Notes: generated by a model not told the origin, from the letters alone. A stretch of DNA of 64,000 nucleotides from Brevundimonas sp. (GCA_003248965.1 QFQU01000017.1:1-64000); one strand, 5' to 3'; counted from the stretch's first letter, positions 9,410 through 18,692 are shown. Numbers and translations are program-made.

Positions 9410-9498
9410 CTCTCGCGATCAAGGGGTGTAGAGGGTTTGGCCGCGTCGATTGTCTGACTGGGCGCGCCGCTTTCCACGCGGTATCCAATCGGGCGCGC

Positions 9499-10074
9499 AT
9501 GACCGACGACACCGAACTGAAGGCCTGGTTCTTTCGAGAGGTATTTCCTCTCGAAGCTGGACTGACGCGCTATATCCGGCGCAACTGGCGCAGCGAGGCC
9601 GACGTGCCCGACATCCGCCAGGACGTCTATGCCCGGGTCTATGCCGCCGCGCGCATTCAGCCGCCTTCCAATCCGCGCGCCTTCCTGTTCGCCACGGCGC
9701 GCAACCATATGATCAACCTGGCGAAGCGAGCCAAGATCGTGTCGTTCGACCTGGTCGCCGATCTGGAGGCGTCCTTGCCGGATCCGTCGGTGATCGACGT
9801 CGAGGCGCATCTGACCGCGCGCGAGGAGTTGAGACGCGTGCAGGCCGGCCTGGATGGTCTGCCGGCGCGCTGCCGGCAGGTCGTCACCTTGCGCCGCATC
9901 GAAGGCCTGACGACCCGAGAGGTGGCCGAGCGGATGAACATCAGCGTCAGCACTGTGGAGCAACAAATGGTCCACGGGATGCGCGCGCTGGCGGATTTCC
10001 TCGCCGGCGGGAGCGGCCGAGTGCGCCGCGTGCCGGTGCGGTCGCGCGCCGTCATGAGCGAGCCCGGGTCATGA
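9499..10074 (+). CDS. ECF sigma factor, FecI-like
   Basis: A 191-residue extracytoplasmic-function sigma factor. Region 2 (about 20-85) has YIRRNWRSEADVPDIRQDVYARVY and PRAFLFATARNHMINLAKR; region 4 (about 115-170) has LPARCRQVVTLRRIEGLTTREVAERMNISVSTVEQQM, a typical sigma-4 helix-turn-helix. The following gene is a FecR-like regulator whose ATG overlaps this stop codon, and the third gene is an STN-type TonB-dependent receptor. By analogy with FecI/FecR/FecA, it is released when the receptor binds its ligand and then drives transcription of the receptor. Confidence 0.92.
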   Translation: MTDDTELKAWFFREVFPLEAGLTRYIRRNWRSEADVPDIRQDVYARVYAAARIQPPSNPRAFLFATARNHMINLAKRAKIVSFDLVADLEASLPDPSVIDVEAHLTAREELRRVQAGLDGLPARCRQVVTLRRIEGLTTREVAERMNISVSTVEQQMVHGMRALADFLAGGSGRVRRVPVRSRAVMSEPGS

Positions 10075-11033
10075 GGCGTTCCGACCGTATCGAAGAGGCC
10101 GCGGGCCTCTGGCTTGTTCGACGTTCAGAGGGTTTGAGCCCCGAGCAGCACCTCGCGCTCGAAGCATGGCTGGACGAGGCCGACGAGCACCGGATGGCCT
10201 TCTGGCGTCTGGAGCACGCCTGGGAGAAGGCGGAACGGCTGACGGCGCTTCGCGCGCCCGGAACCTTGCAGGCCGCACTGACGCCGGTGCGCCCGCGCGT
10301 CACGATGAACCGTCGGTGGTTCCGGGGTGCGGCGGTCGCGGCGACCTTGGCGATCGCCCTCCTGGGCGCGTCCTCGACCTTGTGGCCGCGCCCGGCCGCC
10401 TATCAGACGGAGCGGGGCGAGCGCCGCCTGGTGTCGCTCAGCGACGGGTCGCGCGTCGAATTGAACACCAGCACACGCCTGCGCGCCGCCCTGTCGACGA
10501 AGGAGCGCGAGGCCTGGCTTGATCAGGGGGAAGCCTATTTCGACGTCGCACACGATGCGACGCGTCCCTTCGTGGTCCATCTGGGGGAGCGTCAGGTTCG
10601 GGTGCTCGGCACCCGTTTCACGCTGCGACGGGAAGGCGACGAGGTCCGTGTGGTCGTCGCCGAGGGCCGGGTCGAGGTGGCCGATGCTCACCCCAGGCCG
10701 AAGGCCAGGCCGGTGGTGTTGCGCCCGGGCGGTGTCGTCACCGCTGAACGGGGCGCCATGTTGCAGACCCAGACCTCGATGGACCAGGTCGAGAACGAAC
10801 TGGCGTGGCGACGCGGCATGGTGGTGTTCGACCAGATGTCGCTGGGCGAGGCCGCCCAGGAGTTCAATCGGTACAACAAGATCCAGCTGGAAATCCCGGA
10901 TGCTCAAACGGCGGGCATTCGCATCGGGGGATCGTTTGAAGCCGACAATTCCGAGGCCTTCGTGAGGCTTCTTCACTCTGCCTATGGGCTGAAGGTGGAG
11001 CGGCGCGGCGACCGCATACGAATTTCCGAATGA
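10071..11033 (+). CDS. FecR-like anti-sigma/sigma-regulator, inner membrane
   Basis: A 320-residue protein. The N-terminal cytoplasmic part (EEAAGLWLVRRSEGLSPEQHLALEAWL, DUF4880-like) should bind the sigma factor; a single membrane segment (GAAVAATLAIALLGASSTLW) lies near residue 90. The periplasmic FecR domain follows (ERRLVSLSDGSRVELNTST, AYFDVAHDATRPFVVHLGERQVRVLGTRF), with a C-terminal DUF4974/secretin-like part (NKIQLEIPDAQTAGIRIGGSF) that would contact the receptor STN domain. The start codon ATGA overlaps the sigma factor stop, showing translational coupling. Confidence 0.92.
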   Translation: MRRSDRIEEAAGLWLVRRSEGLSPEQHLALEAWLDEADEHRMAFWRLEHAWEKAERLTALRAPGTLQAALTPVRPRVTMNRRWFRGAAVAATLAIALLGASSTLWPRPAAYQTERGERRLVSLSDGSRVELNTSTRLRAALSTKEREAWLDQGEAYFDVAHDATRPFVVHLGERQVRVLGTRFTLRREGDEVRVVVAEGRVEVADAHPRPKARPVVLRPGGVVTAERGAMLQTQTSMDQVENELAWRRGMVVFDQMSLGEAAQEFNRYNKIQLEIPDAQTAGIRIGGSFEADNSEAFVRLLHSAYGLKVERRGDRIRISE

Positions 11034-11105
11034 GCATGTAGGGGGTTTGGCCCCGCGCCTTGTCTGAGGTCTCCAGGGGCCCATTTCGGGTGACAGGGGG
11101 ACAGT

Positions 11106-14100
11106 ATGGGTAAAAGTGCGTTTCTGAAGCGCGTTCTTATGGGCGGCGCTTGCGCTCTGGTGTTGGCGGGGACGGCGATGGCGCAAGCGCGCAGCTTCGA
11201 CGTTCCAGCAGGCGACCTGAAGGCGGGGCTGGACGCCTTTTCGCGTCAGGCCGGCGTTCAGTTGGTCTATCGGATCGAGGACGTCAGAGGCTTGCGCACC
11301 GTCGGCGTCCGCGCCAACGCCGAGCCTGAAGAGGTGTTGAGCCGCCTGTTGGCCGGCACTCGCCTCAGCGTGCGCCGCGACTCCTCCGGCGCCCTGGCGA
11401 TCGTGCGTGAGGCCGCCTTTCCCGAATCCGAGGCCGCCAGCGTCGAGGAAGTCGTCGTCACCGGCTCGCGCCTGAAGAACGTGTTCGATGCGGCGACGCC
11501 CGTTGTCAGCATGGATCGGACCGAACTGCTCGAACAGGGCTACATGGATCTGGCGGAGGCCCTGACTGACATTCCGGGCGTCGAGGAAGCGGTGTCCCTG
11601 TCAAACAGTCAGACCGCGACCCAGGCCAACGGCCTGTCCACCATCAGCCTGCGGAACCTGGGCGAGAACCGCACACTGACGCTGATCGACGGACATCGCA
11701 CCGTATCCAACGCGGGCAACAAGAACGCGGTCAGCCTCAGTTCCATCCCCGAATTCTTCGTCGACAGGGTCGAGGTCACGACCGGCGGCGGCTCGGCCGT
11801 CTACGGCTCCGACGCCATCGCCGGTGTCGTCAACATCATCACCGAACGTCGGCTGGAAGGCGTGCGGGCACGCATCGTCGGCGGCACGACCGGCGACGGC
11901 GGCGGCGATTCCATCGAATATTCGGTCGGCGCAGGCGGCCGGTTCATGGACGACCGGCTGTATCTAATGGCGGGCGCCACCTATGATCGGCAGTTCCGGC
12001 TGGCGGCGACCGACCGTGATCGCGCGCTGGAATCCATCCTGTATCAGCCGGCGACAAACACGGTCGTCACCCCCGACCTGTCGAGCAACAGCGCCGGCGG
12101 GCGCTTCGTCAGCGGCCGCTGGTTCTATGACGAGAGCGGGCTGAAGCCGAACTTCGTGACCGCCATCAACGGCTATGAGACGCGCAACAACGGCACCCTG
12201 ATCACCCCCCGCGACAATCTGAACGGCGCGGTCAAGTTCGAATACAACCTCACCGCCAATGTGAAGGCGTGGGGACAGGCGCTCTATTCCAACGTCACGA
12301 CCGACTCGGTGCGTGAGGCGACGACCGTCAGCAACAGCACGACCTTCGGCGTGAACGATGAGTTCACTGTCGGGCGGATGTCGCGCACCCTCAATCCCTT
12401 CGCCCCGACCGAGATCAAGTCGGCGGCGTCCAGCTCGGGCATCGACTTTCGCCGTCGCGTGGTCGAGGTCGGGCCGAACCTGATCCACAACGAGCGCGAG
12501 ACCCTGCGCAGCTGGGTCGGGCTGGAAGGCAGTCTGGCGAACGACTGGGACTGGAAGCTGACCTACGGACATGGCGAGTTCAACGGCGAGCAGATCCGCG
12601 GCAACACACTGAACCTGCAACGTGTGCAATGGGCGCTGGATTCCGAACGGGTCGCCGGCGTGGTCCAGTGCCGCAACGCCGCGGCGCGCGCCGACGGCTG
12701 CGTGCCGCTGAACATCTTCGGCGTGGGTTCGATCACGCCAGAGATGGCCGACTATATTCGCGCCAACACCTTCTATCGCCAGAACAACCGCCAGGACACG
12801 ATCGAGGGCTATGTCTCCGGGCCGCTGTTCCAGCTTCCGGCCGGGACGGTCGAGGCCGCCTTCGGCTTCGAGAGCCGGCGCGACCACACCGAGACCCACA
12901 CGGATCCCCGTATCCAGAGCGGCGTGGCCAGTTCGTCCTTCCTTCCCGAGTTCGAGGGGACCATCAAGGCGAACGAGGTGTTCACCGAGATCTCGGCGCC
13001 GATCCTGAGCGACGCGCCGCTGGCGCACCGTCTGGTGCTGAACGGCGCCGTCCGGGTCGCGGACTATAATCTGGAGTCGGTCGGCACGACCGTCAGCTGG
13101 CGGGCAGGCGTCCAGTGGTCGCCGGTTCCCGATCTGCGCATCCGCAGCGAATACGCCCGCGCCCAGCGCGCGCCGGACACGACGGAGCTTTATTCGCCGC
13201 CGCGCGACGACGCGGACACCGTCGTGGACGTGTGTAGCGGTGTTACGGCGACGACGCCGGGCATCGTCGCCCAGAACTGTCGCGCCGACAGCCGCATCGC
13301 CGCCGGCATGGCGGCTTCGGGCGGGGTCTTCCGTCAGCTCTCGACTTCGGTCAAGGCGCCGAACGCGGGCAATCCGGACCTGTTCGAGGAGACCGCCGAC
13401 ACCCTGACTGTCGGCGCCGTCTATCGCCCGGCCTTCCTGCCGGGCTTCGAGGCCAGCCTCGACTATTACGATATCCGCATCAGCGACGTGATCTAGTCTC
13501 TCAGCAACGCCGCCCTGCTGTTGGGCTGCTATTCGGATCCGAACGGCACGAACAACGTCTTCTGCCAGACCATCACCCGCGACGACAGCGGGCAGTTGGT
13601 CCGTATCCTGAACCAGGAGCAGAACCTCAACGAAACGCGCGCGCGGGGTGTGGATGTGGCCGCCTCCTATCGGTTCGATCTGGAGCAGTGGCGCGTGCCG
13701 GGCCGGTTCAAGGCCAGCCTGAACTACAGCCGTCGCCTGGAGCTGAGCACCGAATACAACGGCATCTCCAGCGTCGAGACGATCGACGAGGTCGGCGCGG
13801 TCGGCACGGCCAAGAACGAGGCCAAGTTTGGCCTGAACTGGTCCGACGACAACTGGAGCGTCCGCTGGTCGTCGCGCTACGTCGGCAGCGTTGTGGACAG
13901 CCTGGAGCGTGAGAAGCAGGCGATCGCCATGGGCTGGGCCGATCCGCTCTATCTGTATCTGGACGACTACTGGCGTCACGATCTCAGCGTCAGCTTCACG
14001 CCGGATCGCCGCAATCCCAAGCTGAAGGTCTTTGGAACCGTCCGGAACATCTTCAACGACTACGGCCCGTTCCTGCCGGACGGCACCGACAGCGGGAATC

Positions 14101-14171
14101 AGTACAACTACAACTCGACCTACGGCGTCGTCGGCCGCGCCTTCACCCTGGGGCTTCAGGTCGAGTTCTGA
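11106..14171 (+). pseudogene. STN-type TonB-dependent receptor, interrupted by in-frame amber codon 797
   Basis: An outer-membrane receptor of the FecA class. In order: signal peptide ending AGTAMAQA (about residue 26); STN signalling domain (SFDVPAGDLKAGLDAFSRQA); plug domain starting VEEVVVTGSRLKN with DIPGVEEAV and VDRVEVTTGGGSAVYGSDAI; then a long beta-barrel. The frame meets TAG at 13494-13496 (codon 797), then continues without any shift through further barrel strands to the aromatic end TLGLQVEF at 14171, giving 1021 codons. A CAG to TAG change would explain it. Without read-through the protein lacks the last quarter of the barrel and cannot insert normally. It follows the FecI/FecR pair and precedes an exported phosphatase. 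Confidence 0.85.
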
Positions 14172-14182
14172 CGGAGTTGAAG

Positions 14183-14209
14183 GAGAGGCGCCCCGACGGG
14201 GCGCCTCTC
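14183..14209 (+). terminator. Strong hairpin after the receptor gene
   Basis: A perfect 12-bp GC-rich stem, GAGAGGCGCCCC (14183-14194) with its complement (14198-14209), closes on the triloop GAC, 11 bases after the receptor stop. No T-run follows, so it may act as a terminator or as an mRNA 3'-end stabiliser before the phosphatase gene. Confidence 0.6.
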
Positions 14210-14275
14210 GGCCGCCCGCCCGCGCGCCGTCCTGATTCCCCGCGCGCCTCCATATGTTCGAATCGAGGTTTCTCC

Positions 14276-15925
14276 ATGCGGATAAAGTCCCTGATCGCCT
14301 TTGCAGCCCTGTTCGGCGCCCTGTCCGGCCCGGCTGTCGCTCAGGAAGCGTCGCCGCCCCGACTGGTTGTCGTGGTGGTCGTCGACCAGTTCAGCGCCAA
14401 TCTGTTCAACCAGTACCGGAGCCGCTGGACGGGCGGCCTGCATCGCCTGGCTGAAGAAGGACTGGTGTCGATCAACGGCTATCAGACCCATGGATTGACC
14501 GAGACCTGCCCCGGCCATTCGACCGTCCTGACCGGCGCCCATCCAGCCCAGACCGGCATTCCATCCAACGACTGGGTCGATCCCGCGACGGGCAAGGAGG
14601 TCTATTGTCTGGCCGCGCCTCGCAACACCCTGGCGCACGGGCGGGTCACGGACAATGGACCGGTCGGCCCTGACAACATCCGCGCCGAAAGCCTGGGCGA
14701 CTGGATGAAGGCGCAGAAGCCGGGCGACCGGGTGTTCGCCGTGTCGGGCAAGGATCGCGGGGCCATCAATCTGGCCGGCCATCGCCCGGACGGCGTGTTC
14801 TGGTTCACCGACGACTTCGGTCTGACCACCTATGTCGAGCCCGGTCAAAGCGCTGAGGCCCGGTTGGCGCCGGTGGCGGCGTTCAATCAGGCGTTCCGCA
14901 TCCGCCAGCAGGCCCGAACCTCGTCCTGGTGGACCGGCGCCGAGACGGATTGCCAGGCGCTGTCGGGCGACTGGACGATCAACGGCCAGACCTTCCGCTC
15001 GAGGGTCCCGCCCGCCAGGGATGCATTCGACAACTCGCCTGCGCTGGACGAGGAGACGCTGGCGGCGGCGACCTATCTGATCGACACCCAACATCTGGGT
15101 CAGGGACGGGGAACCGATCTTTTGGGGGTCAGTCTGTCCACCACGGACCGTGTGGGTCACGCCTACGGGACGCAGGGGCCGGAGATGTGCGAGCAAATGC
15201 ACCGGCTGGACCGGGCCTTGGGGACGTTCCTGGATCGTGTCGCGCAGATTCCGGGCGGCGCGCTTGTCGTCCTGACGGCGGATCACGGCGGCTCGGACTT
15301 CGTGGAGCGGATCGCCGCGCGCGGCTATCCCCATGCCCACAGGATCGACAATGCGCCGTTGTCGGCCGTGAACGATCGGCTGCGCGATCAATTCCATCTG
15401 GCCGACTCGCCGCTGCATTCCGCCTCCAGCGGCCTGATCGTCGCCGACAAGGACGACAAGGCCCTGCCCGCGCCGCTGCGCGATCAGGTCATTGACGCCG
15501 CGCTTCCGCTTCTGCGCGCCTTGCCCGACATCGTCTTCGTGGAGGCGCGCGACCGGCTGCTTCAGGACCCGATGCCCGACACGCGCAATCCGGAGATGCT
15601 GACGGTGCGCGAACGGATGCGGCTGTCGGCGGTGGCGGAACGGTCGGCCGACATCATCATGATCCGCGCCCAGAACGCCACGGGCGGCGGACGGGTCGGC
15701 GGCAACATCGCCGGACACGGAACGCCCTGGGATTACGACCGCAGGGTTCCGATCGTCTTCTGGACGCCCGGCGCCCAGGCGCAGGAACGCTTCCTGCCGA
15801 TCCGCACCATAGACATCGCCCCCACGCTGGCTGCGGTGCTGGGACTGTCCACGCCGTCGCTCGAGGGCCGCGCCATTCCGCTCTGGCCGGAAGCCGATGC
15901 GGCTCCTCCTGAGCCCGGTCGGTAA
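14276..15925 (+). CDS. Exported alkaline phosphatase / phosphodiesterase, PafA-NPP type
   Basis: A 549-residue periplasmic enzyme of the alkaline phosphatase superfamily with a threonine nucleophile. A signal peptide (residues 1-22, ending GPAVAQ) is followed by VVVVVVDQF with metal ligand Asp37, then HGLTETCPGHSTVLTGAHP, where Thr77 is in the NPP/PafA nucleophile position. Further ligands are in SLSTTDRVGHAYG and LTADHGG, and the last His in GGNIAGHGTPW. It should release phosphate from phosphomonoesters or diesters. It directly follows the FecI/FecR/receptor genes, suggesting uptake of a phosphorylated compound. The ATG at 14276 is chosen because the signal peptide begins there. Confidence 0.88.
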   Translation: MRIKSLIAFAALFGALSGPAVAQEASPPRLVVVVVVDQFSANLFNQYRSRWTGGLHRLAEEGLVSINGYQTHGLTETCPGHSTVLTGAHPAQTGIPSNDWVDPATGKEVYCLAAPRNTLAHGRVTDNGPVGPDNIRAESLGDWMKAQKPGDRVFAVSGKDRGAINLAGHRPDGVFWFTDDFGLTTYVEPGQSAEARLAPVAAFNQAFRIRQQARTSSWWTGAETDCQALSGDWTINGQTFRSRVPPARDAFDNSPALDEETLAAATYLIDTQHLGQGRGTDLLGVSLSTTDRVGHAYGTQGPEMCEQMHRLDRALGTFLDRVAQIPGGALVVLTADHGGSDFVERIAARGYPHAHRIDNAPLSAVNDRLRDQFHLADSPLHSASSGLIVADKDDKALPAPLRDQVIDAALPLLRALPDIVFVEARDRLLQDPMPDTRNPEMLTVRERMRLSAVAERSADIIMIRAQNATGGGRVGGNIAGHGTPWDYDRRVPIVFWTPGAQAQERFLPIRTIDIAPTLAAVLGLSTPSLEGRAIPLWPEADAAPPEPGR

Positions 15926-16016
15926 GGAACACTTCCCGCATCCGTGATCGGGGAAAGCGAACCCTTCATGGCGAGAGGCTTTGAAGGGGTGTCTGCGATC
16001 CGAAACGGAGGTTGCC

Positions 16017-16196
16017 GTGCGCCTTCCCGATCCCGCCCTCGACCTTGTCCTCCGTTCCCATCCGCGCGATCAGGGGCTGGTGCGGGACCTCAGCCGGCCC
16101 ATGCGACCGCACGACCGGCCGACCTTTCCGCGCGAACCCGAACACCGTGGACGGCGGATGCTGACCGAACAGCGCGACAGCATCCTCTCGGCCTGA
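16017..16196 (+). CDS. Small Arg-rich hypothetical protein (59 aa)
   Basis: A short frame starting at GTG 16017 that has an ideal GGAGG ribosome site 5 bases upstream (16007-16011). It encodes a basic, proline- and arginine-rich peptide (RLPDPALDLVLRSHPRDQGL near the start, RRMLTEQRDSILSA at the end). Codon third positions are as GC-rich as in neighbouring genes. I do not recognise a family. It ends 4 bp before the stop of the convergent dipeptidase gene. Confidence 0.5.
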   Translation: MRLPDPALDLVLRSHPRDQGLVRDLSRPMRPHDRPTFPREPEHRGRRMLTEQRDSILSA

Positions 16197-16200
16197 AGGC

Positions 16201-17490
16201 CTACTTCAGCGACGCGGCGTAGTCCTCGGCCTGTTTCAGCAGGCGCAGGGCGTTGCCGGACCAGATGGCGGCGAGGTCATCCTCGGAATAGCCCTCAGCC
16301 AGCAGCCGTTCGGTGATGCGCGGCAGGGCCGAGACATCGTTCATGCCGCTGACGCCGCCGCCGCCGTCCCAGTCGGCGCCGACGCCGACGTGGCGCGGCC
16401 CGACCACGGCCAGGGCGTGCAGCAGATGGGCGATGAAGTCCTCGAAATCCGCCTGGGCGGGCGGATGCTGCTGGTTCAGGGCGCGCATGCGGGTCTGATA
16501 GGCGGCGTTCTGCTCGGGCGTGCGAGCGGGAGCCGGGCCGAACTCCTGGCGCAGGGCGGCCAGGGCGGCGGTGCGCTCCGGCGTCTCGGGCAGGGCCTTC
16601 AGATAGGCGCCGAGCGCATTGATCTGGATGACGCCGCCCGAGGCCGCCAGGCGGCGCAGTCGCGCGTCGTCGATGTTGCGCGGATGGTCGTAGACGTCGC
16701 GCGGGCCCGAGTGGGACAGGATGATCGGCGTCGCGGAATAGGCGATCAACTGGTCGAACACGTCGTCGGAGGCATGGGAGGCGTCGATCACCATGCCCAG
16801 GCGATTGGCCTGGGCCGCCATGCGCCGCCCGGCGGGACTGAGGCCATGCCAGCGCGGACCGGCCGGATCGGTCGCCGAATCCGCCAGTTCGTTATTGGCG
16901 AAATGGACCAGGCTGATCATCCGCAGACCCTGATCGTAGAAGGCCTGGACCTGATCCGGACGGCCGGTCAGGGGATAGGCGTTCTCCATGGAGATGAAGA
17001 CCACCCGCCGGCCCGAGGCGGCGATGGGGGCGGCGTCGGCCGCGCGAAGGGCCAGGCCGAACTTGTCCGGATGGTCGGTCGCCAGGGCGCGGATGGCGGC
17101 GATGCGCGCCTGGGCCACGGCGAGGGAGGCGGCGGTCGCCTCGGGCGTCAGCGGGCCTTGTGCGGAATAGACGGCCCACCAGCCGCCATCCAGCCCGCCC
17201 TCGACCATGCGGGGATAGTCGACCTGGGACCCGTCCTCGGTCGCGCTGTGGCGGTCCAGGATGCTCCAGCCCGGCTTGACCAGATTGGCGGGGGTGTCGA
17301 GGTGGGTGTCCAGCACCAGGAGGCGCTCATGCAAGGCGCGGGCGGCGGCCTCGGGCGCCGTTTGGGGCTGGGCCGAAGTCTGGGCCGAAGTCTGGGCCAA
17401 GATCGGGGCCGGGGCGGCGATCACGAACGCACCGGCGATCAGCGCGGCGAGGGCGGCGGTGGAACGAGGCGGGCGGCCGAACGGGATCAT
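16201..17490 (-). CDS. Exported membrane dipeptidase, peptidase family M19
   Basis: A 429-residue zinc dipeptidase of the renal dipeptidase family, which hydrolyses dipeptides, including those with C-terminal D-residues. A signal peptide (residues 1-32, ending PAPILAQ) is followed by a short AQTSAQTSAQ repeat. Metal-site motifs are LDTHLDTP near residue 60, ISMENAYPL, VIDASHAS and ILSHSGPRDVYDHPRNI, and the C-terminal GADWDGGGGVSGM. It is monocistronic between the small basic protein and the phoH terminator. The AQTS repeat comes from a 12-bp tandem duplication near 17375-17400 and may be variable. Confidence 0.92.
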   Translation of the reverse strand: MIPFGRPPRSTAALAALIAGAFVIAAPAPILAQTSAQTSAQPQTAPEAAARALHERLLVLDTHLDTPANLVKPGWSILDRHSATEDGSQVDYPRMVEGGLDGGWWAVYSAQGPLTPEATAASLAVAQARIAAIRALATDHPDKFGLALRAADAAPIAASGRRVVFISMENAYPLTGRPDQVQAFYDQGLRMISLVHFANNELADSATDPAGPRWHGLSPAGRRMAAQANRLGMVIDASHASDDVFDQLIAYSATPIILSHSGPRDVYDHPRNIDDARLRRLAASGGVIQINALGAYLKALPETPERTAALAALRQEFGPAPARTPEQNAAYQTRMRALNQQHPPAQADFEDFIAHLLHALAVVGPRHVGVGADWDGGGGVSGMNDVSALPRITERLLAEGYSEDDLAAIWSGNALRLLKQAEDYAASLK

Positions 17491-17509
17491 CGCGCTTGTC
17501 CTTGGGCGA

Positions 17510-17547
17510 AAACGAAAAGAGGACCGTCAGTAGGCCCGACGGTCCTC
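17510..17547 (-). terminator. Rho-independent terminator of phoH
   Basis: A 10-bp stem (17519-17528 with 17538-17547, GAGGACCGTC and complement) is followed on the minus strand by TTTTCGTTTTCG. It starts 41 bases after the phoH stop codon and is oriented for the minus strand. It sits between phoH and the dipeptidase start. Confidence 0.8.
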
Positions 17548-17588
17548 CTCGCCACAAGGCGAAATCACCACGCGGCGGCGAAGTCGCG

Positions 17589-18371
17589 CTACAGCACGCC
17601 GATCATCGAGGCGACCAGCGGGTGACGCACGATGTCCTGTTCGGCTAACCGCACCACGGCGATGTCGTCGACCGCTTCCAGCCGCGCCGAGATGTCGGCC
17701 AGGCCGGAGATGCCGGGCAGCAGGTCCGACTGCTGCGGATCGCCTGTCACCACCATGGTGGAGTGCCAACCCAGGCGCGTCAGCAGCATCTTCAGCTGGA
17801 CGTAGGTGCAGTTCTGGGCCTCGTCCACGACGATGAAGGCGTTGTTCAGGGTGCGCCCGCGCATGTAGCCGATCGGCGCGATCTCGATCAGGCCCTCGGC
17901 CATCAGCGCCTTGACCCGCTTCATCGACAGCCGGTCCGACAGGGCGTCGTACAGGGGGCGCAGATAGGGGGCCAGCTTGTCTTCCATGTCGCCGGGCAGG
18001 AAGCCGATGGATTCGCCGGCCTCGACCGCCGGACGGCTCAGGACGATGCGCCCCACCTTGCCGGCCTCCAGCGCCTCGACCGCCTTGGCCACGGCCAGAT
18101 AGGTCTTGCCCGTGCCTGCCGGCCCCAGCGCCATGATCAGGTTGTGATGGTCCATGGCCTCCATCAACTCGGCCTGGCCGTCAGACTTGGGCTTCAGCGT
18201 CTTCAGATAGCCCTGGTCGCGATCGTCGTTCGACGGATAGGGCGACCAGCCCGCGCGACCGCCGCCGTTCGAGGCGTGCAGCCGGCGAACTTTCGATTCC
18301 TCCATGAAATCACGCGAATCCAGGATTCCGTTTTCACGCGTTTGACGCTTGGTTGCAGCACGCTTGGTCAT
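17589..18371 (-). CDS. phoH: PhoH family ATPase
   Basis: A 260-residue cytoplasmic P-loop ATPase of the PhoH/PhoH2-related group, associated with RNA metabolism. Walker A is GPAGTGKT at residues 83-90, then RPAVEAGESIGFLPGDMEDK, Walker B IVVDEAQN, and TGDPQQSDL, the arrangement of superfamily 1 helicase-like cores. The first 60 residues are a basic extension. The ATG at 18371 is supported by GGAGG 5 bases upstream. In many alphaproteobacteria phoH sits between miaB and ybeY; here neither is present. A terminator hairpin lies immediately before the ribosome site. It ends in TAG. Confidence 0.9.
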   Translation of the reverse strand: MTKRAATKRQTRENGILDSRDFMEESKVRRLHASNGGGRAGWSPYPSNDDRDQGYLKTLKPKSDGQAELMEAMDHHNLIMALGPAGTGKTYLAVAKAVEALEAGKVGRIVLSRPAVEAGESIGFLPGDMEDKLAPYLRPLYDALSDRLSMKRVKALMAEGLIEIAPIGYMRGRTLNNAFIVVDEAQNCTYVQLKMLLTRLGWHSTMVVTGDPQQSDLLPGISGLADISARLEAVDDIAVVRLAEQDIVRHPLVASMIGVL

Positions 18372-18389
18372 GGACGCCTCCAGGGCATG

Positions 18390-18420
18390 AAAAAAGGCGG
18401 ACCCGAACGGGTTCCGCCTT
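18390..18420 (-). terminator. Intrinsic terminator immediately upstream of phoH ribosome binding site
   Basis: On the minus strand AAGGCGGA pairs with TCCGCCTT (18413-18420 and 18394-18401), with an inner CCC/GGG extension and a 4-base loop, followed by a run of six T (including the last two stem bases). The phoH GGAGG begins 8 bases later. It could end a short upstream transcript or work as an attenuator. Confidence 0.75.
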
Positions 18421-18633
18421 GTGTGGTCTTGGGGAGGAAAGGGTCGCGGCCTGCGCCATGGCCGCCCGGATCGACAGCAGGGCCGTCCGCAACGGGATGC
18501 GCCCGCCGCCGAACAACCGAACCAGGATCCCAACGCCCCAAGCGACAGCCCCGACAATTGACCGGATCGCACTTGATCCGGTTTCGGATTCGAGGCCGAA
18601 ATGGCGACCCGCGAATCGCATCAACAGAATGAT

Positions 18634-18658
18634 GCTAACGTGGTTAGCGTTCCGTTAA
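18634..18658. promoter_or_regulatory. Palindrome plus CtrA-like box between phoH and gamma-carbonic anhydrase
   Basis: GCTAAC-GTG-GTTAGC (18634-18648) is a perfect 6-bp inverted repeat, and TTAG-N7-TTAA (18644-18658) overlaps it, one mismatch from the CtrA consensus TTAA-N7-TTAA. It lies 34 bases before the carbonic anhydrase start and could control either divergent gene. Confidence 0.4.
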
Positions 18659-18692
18659 AGCCATTATTTTCCAAAGATTAGGCGGTGTCCGG

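Noticed and set aside
13521..14171. Separate gene for the C-terminal receptor fragment
   Set aside because: Same frame as the receptor, no ribosome site or signal peptide, and only barrel strands; it is the remainder after the amber codon.
17375..17400. Short AQTS repeat in the dipeptidase as a functional motif
   Set aside because: It sits just after the signal peptide cleavage region, in a linker, and looks like replication slippage.
18334..18624. Minus-strand frame upstream of phoH with a hydrophobic stretch
   Set aside because: It runs through the phoH leader terminator and into the phoH start region, has no clear ribosome site, and shows no recognisable family; a non-coding leader explains the region better.
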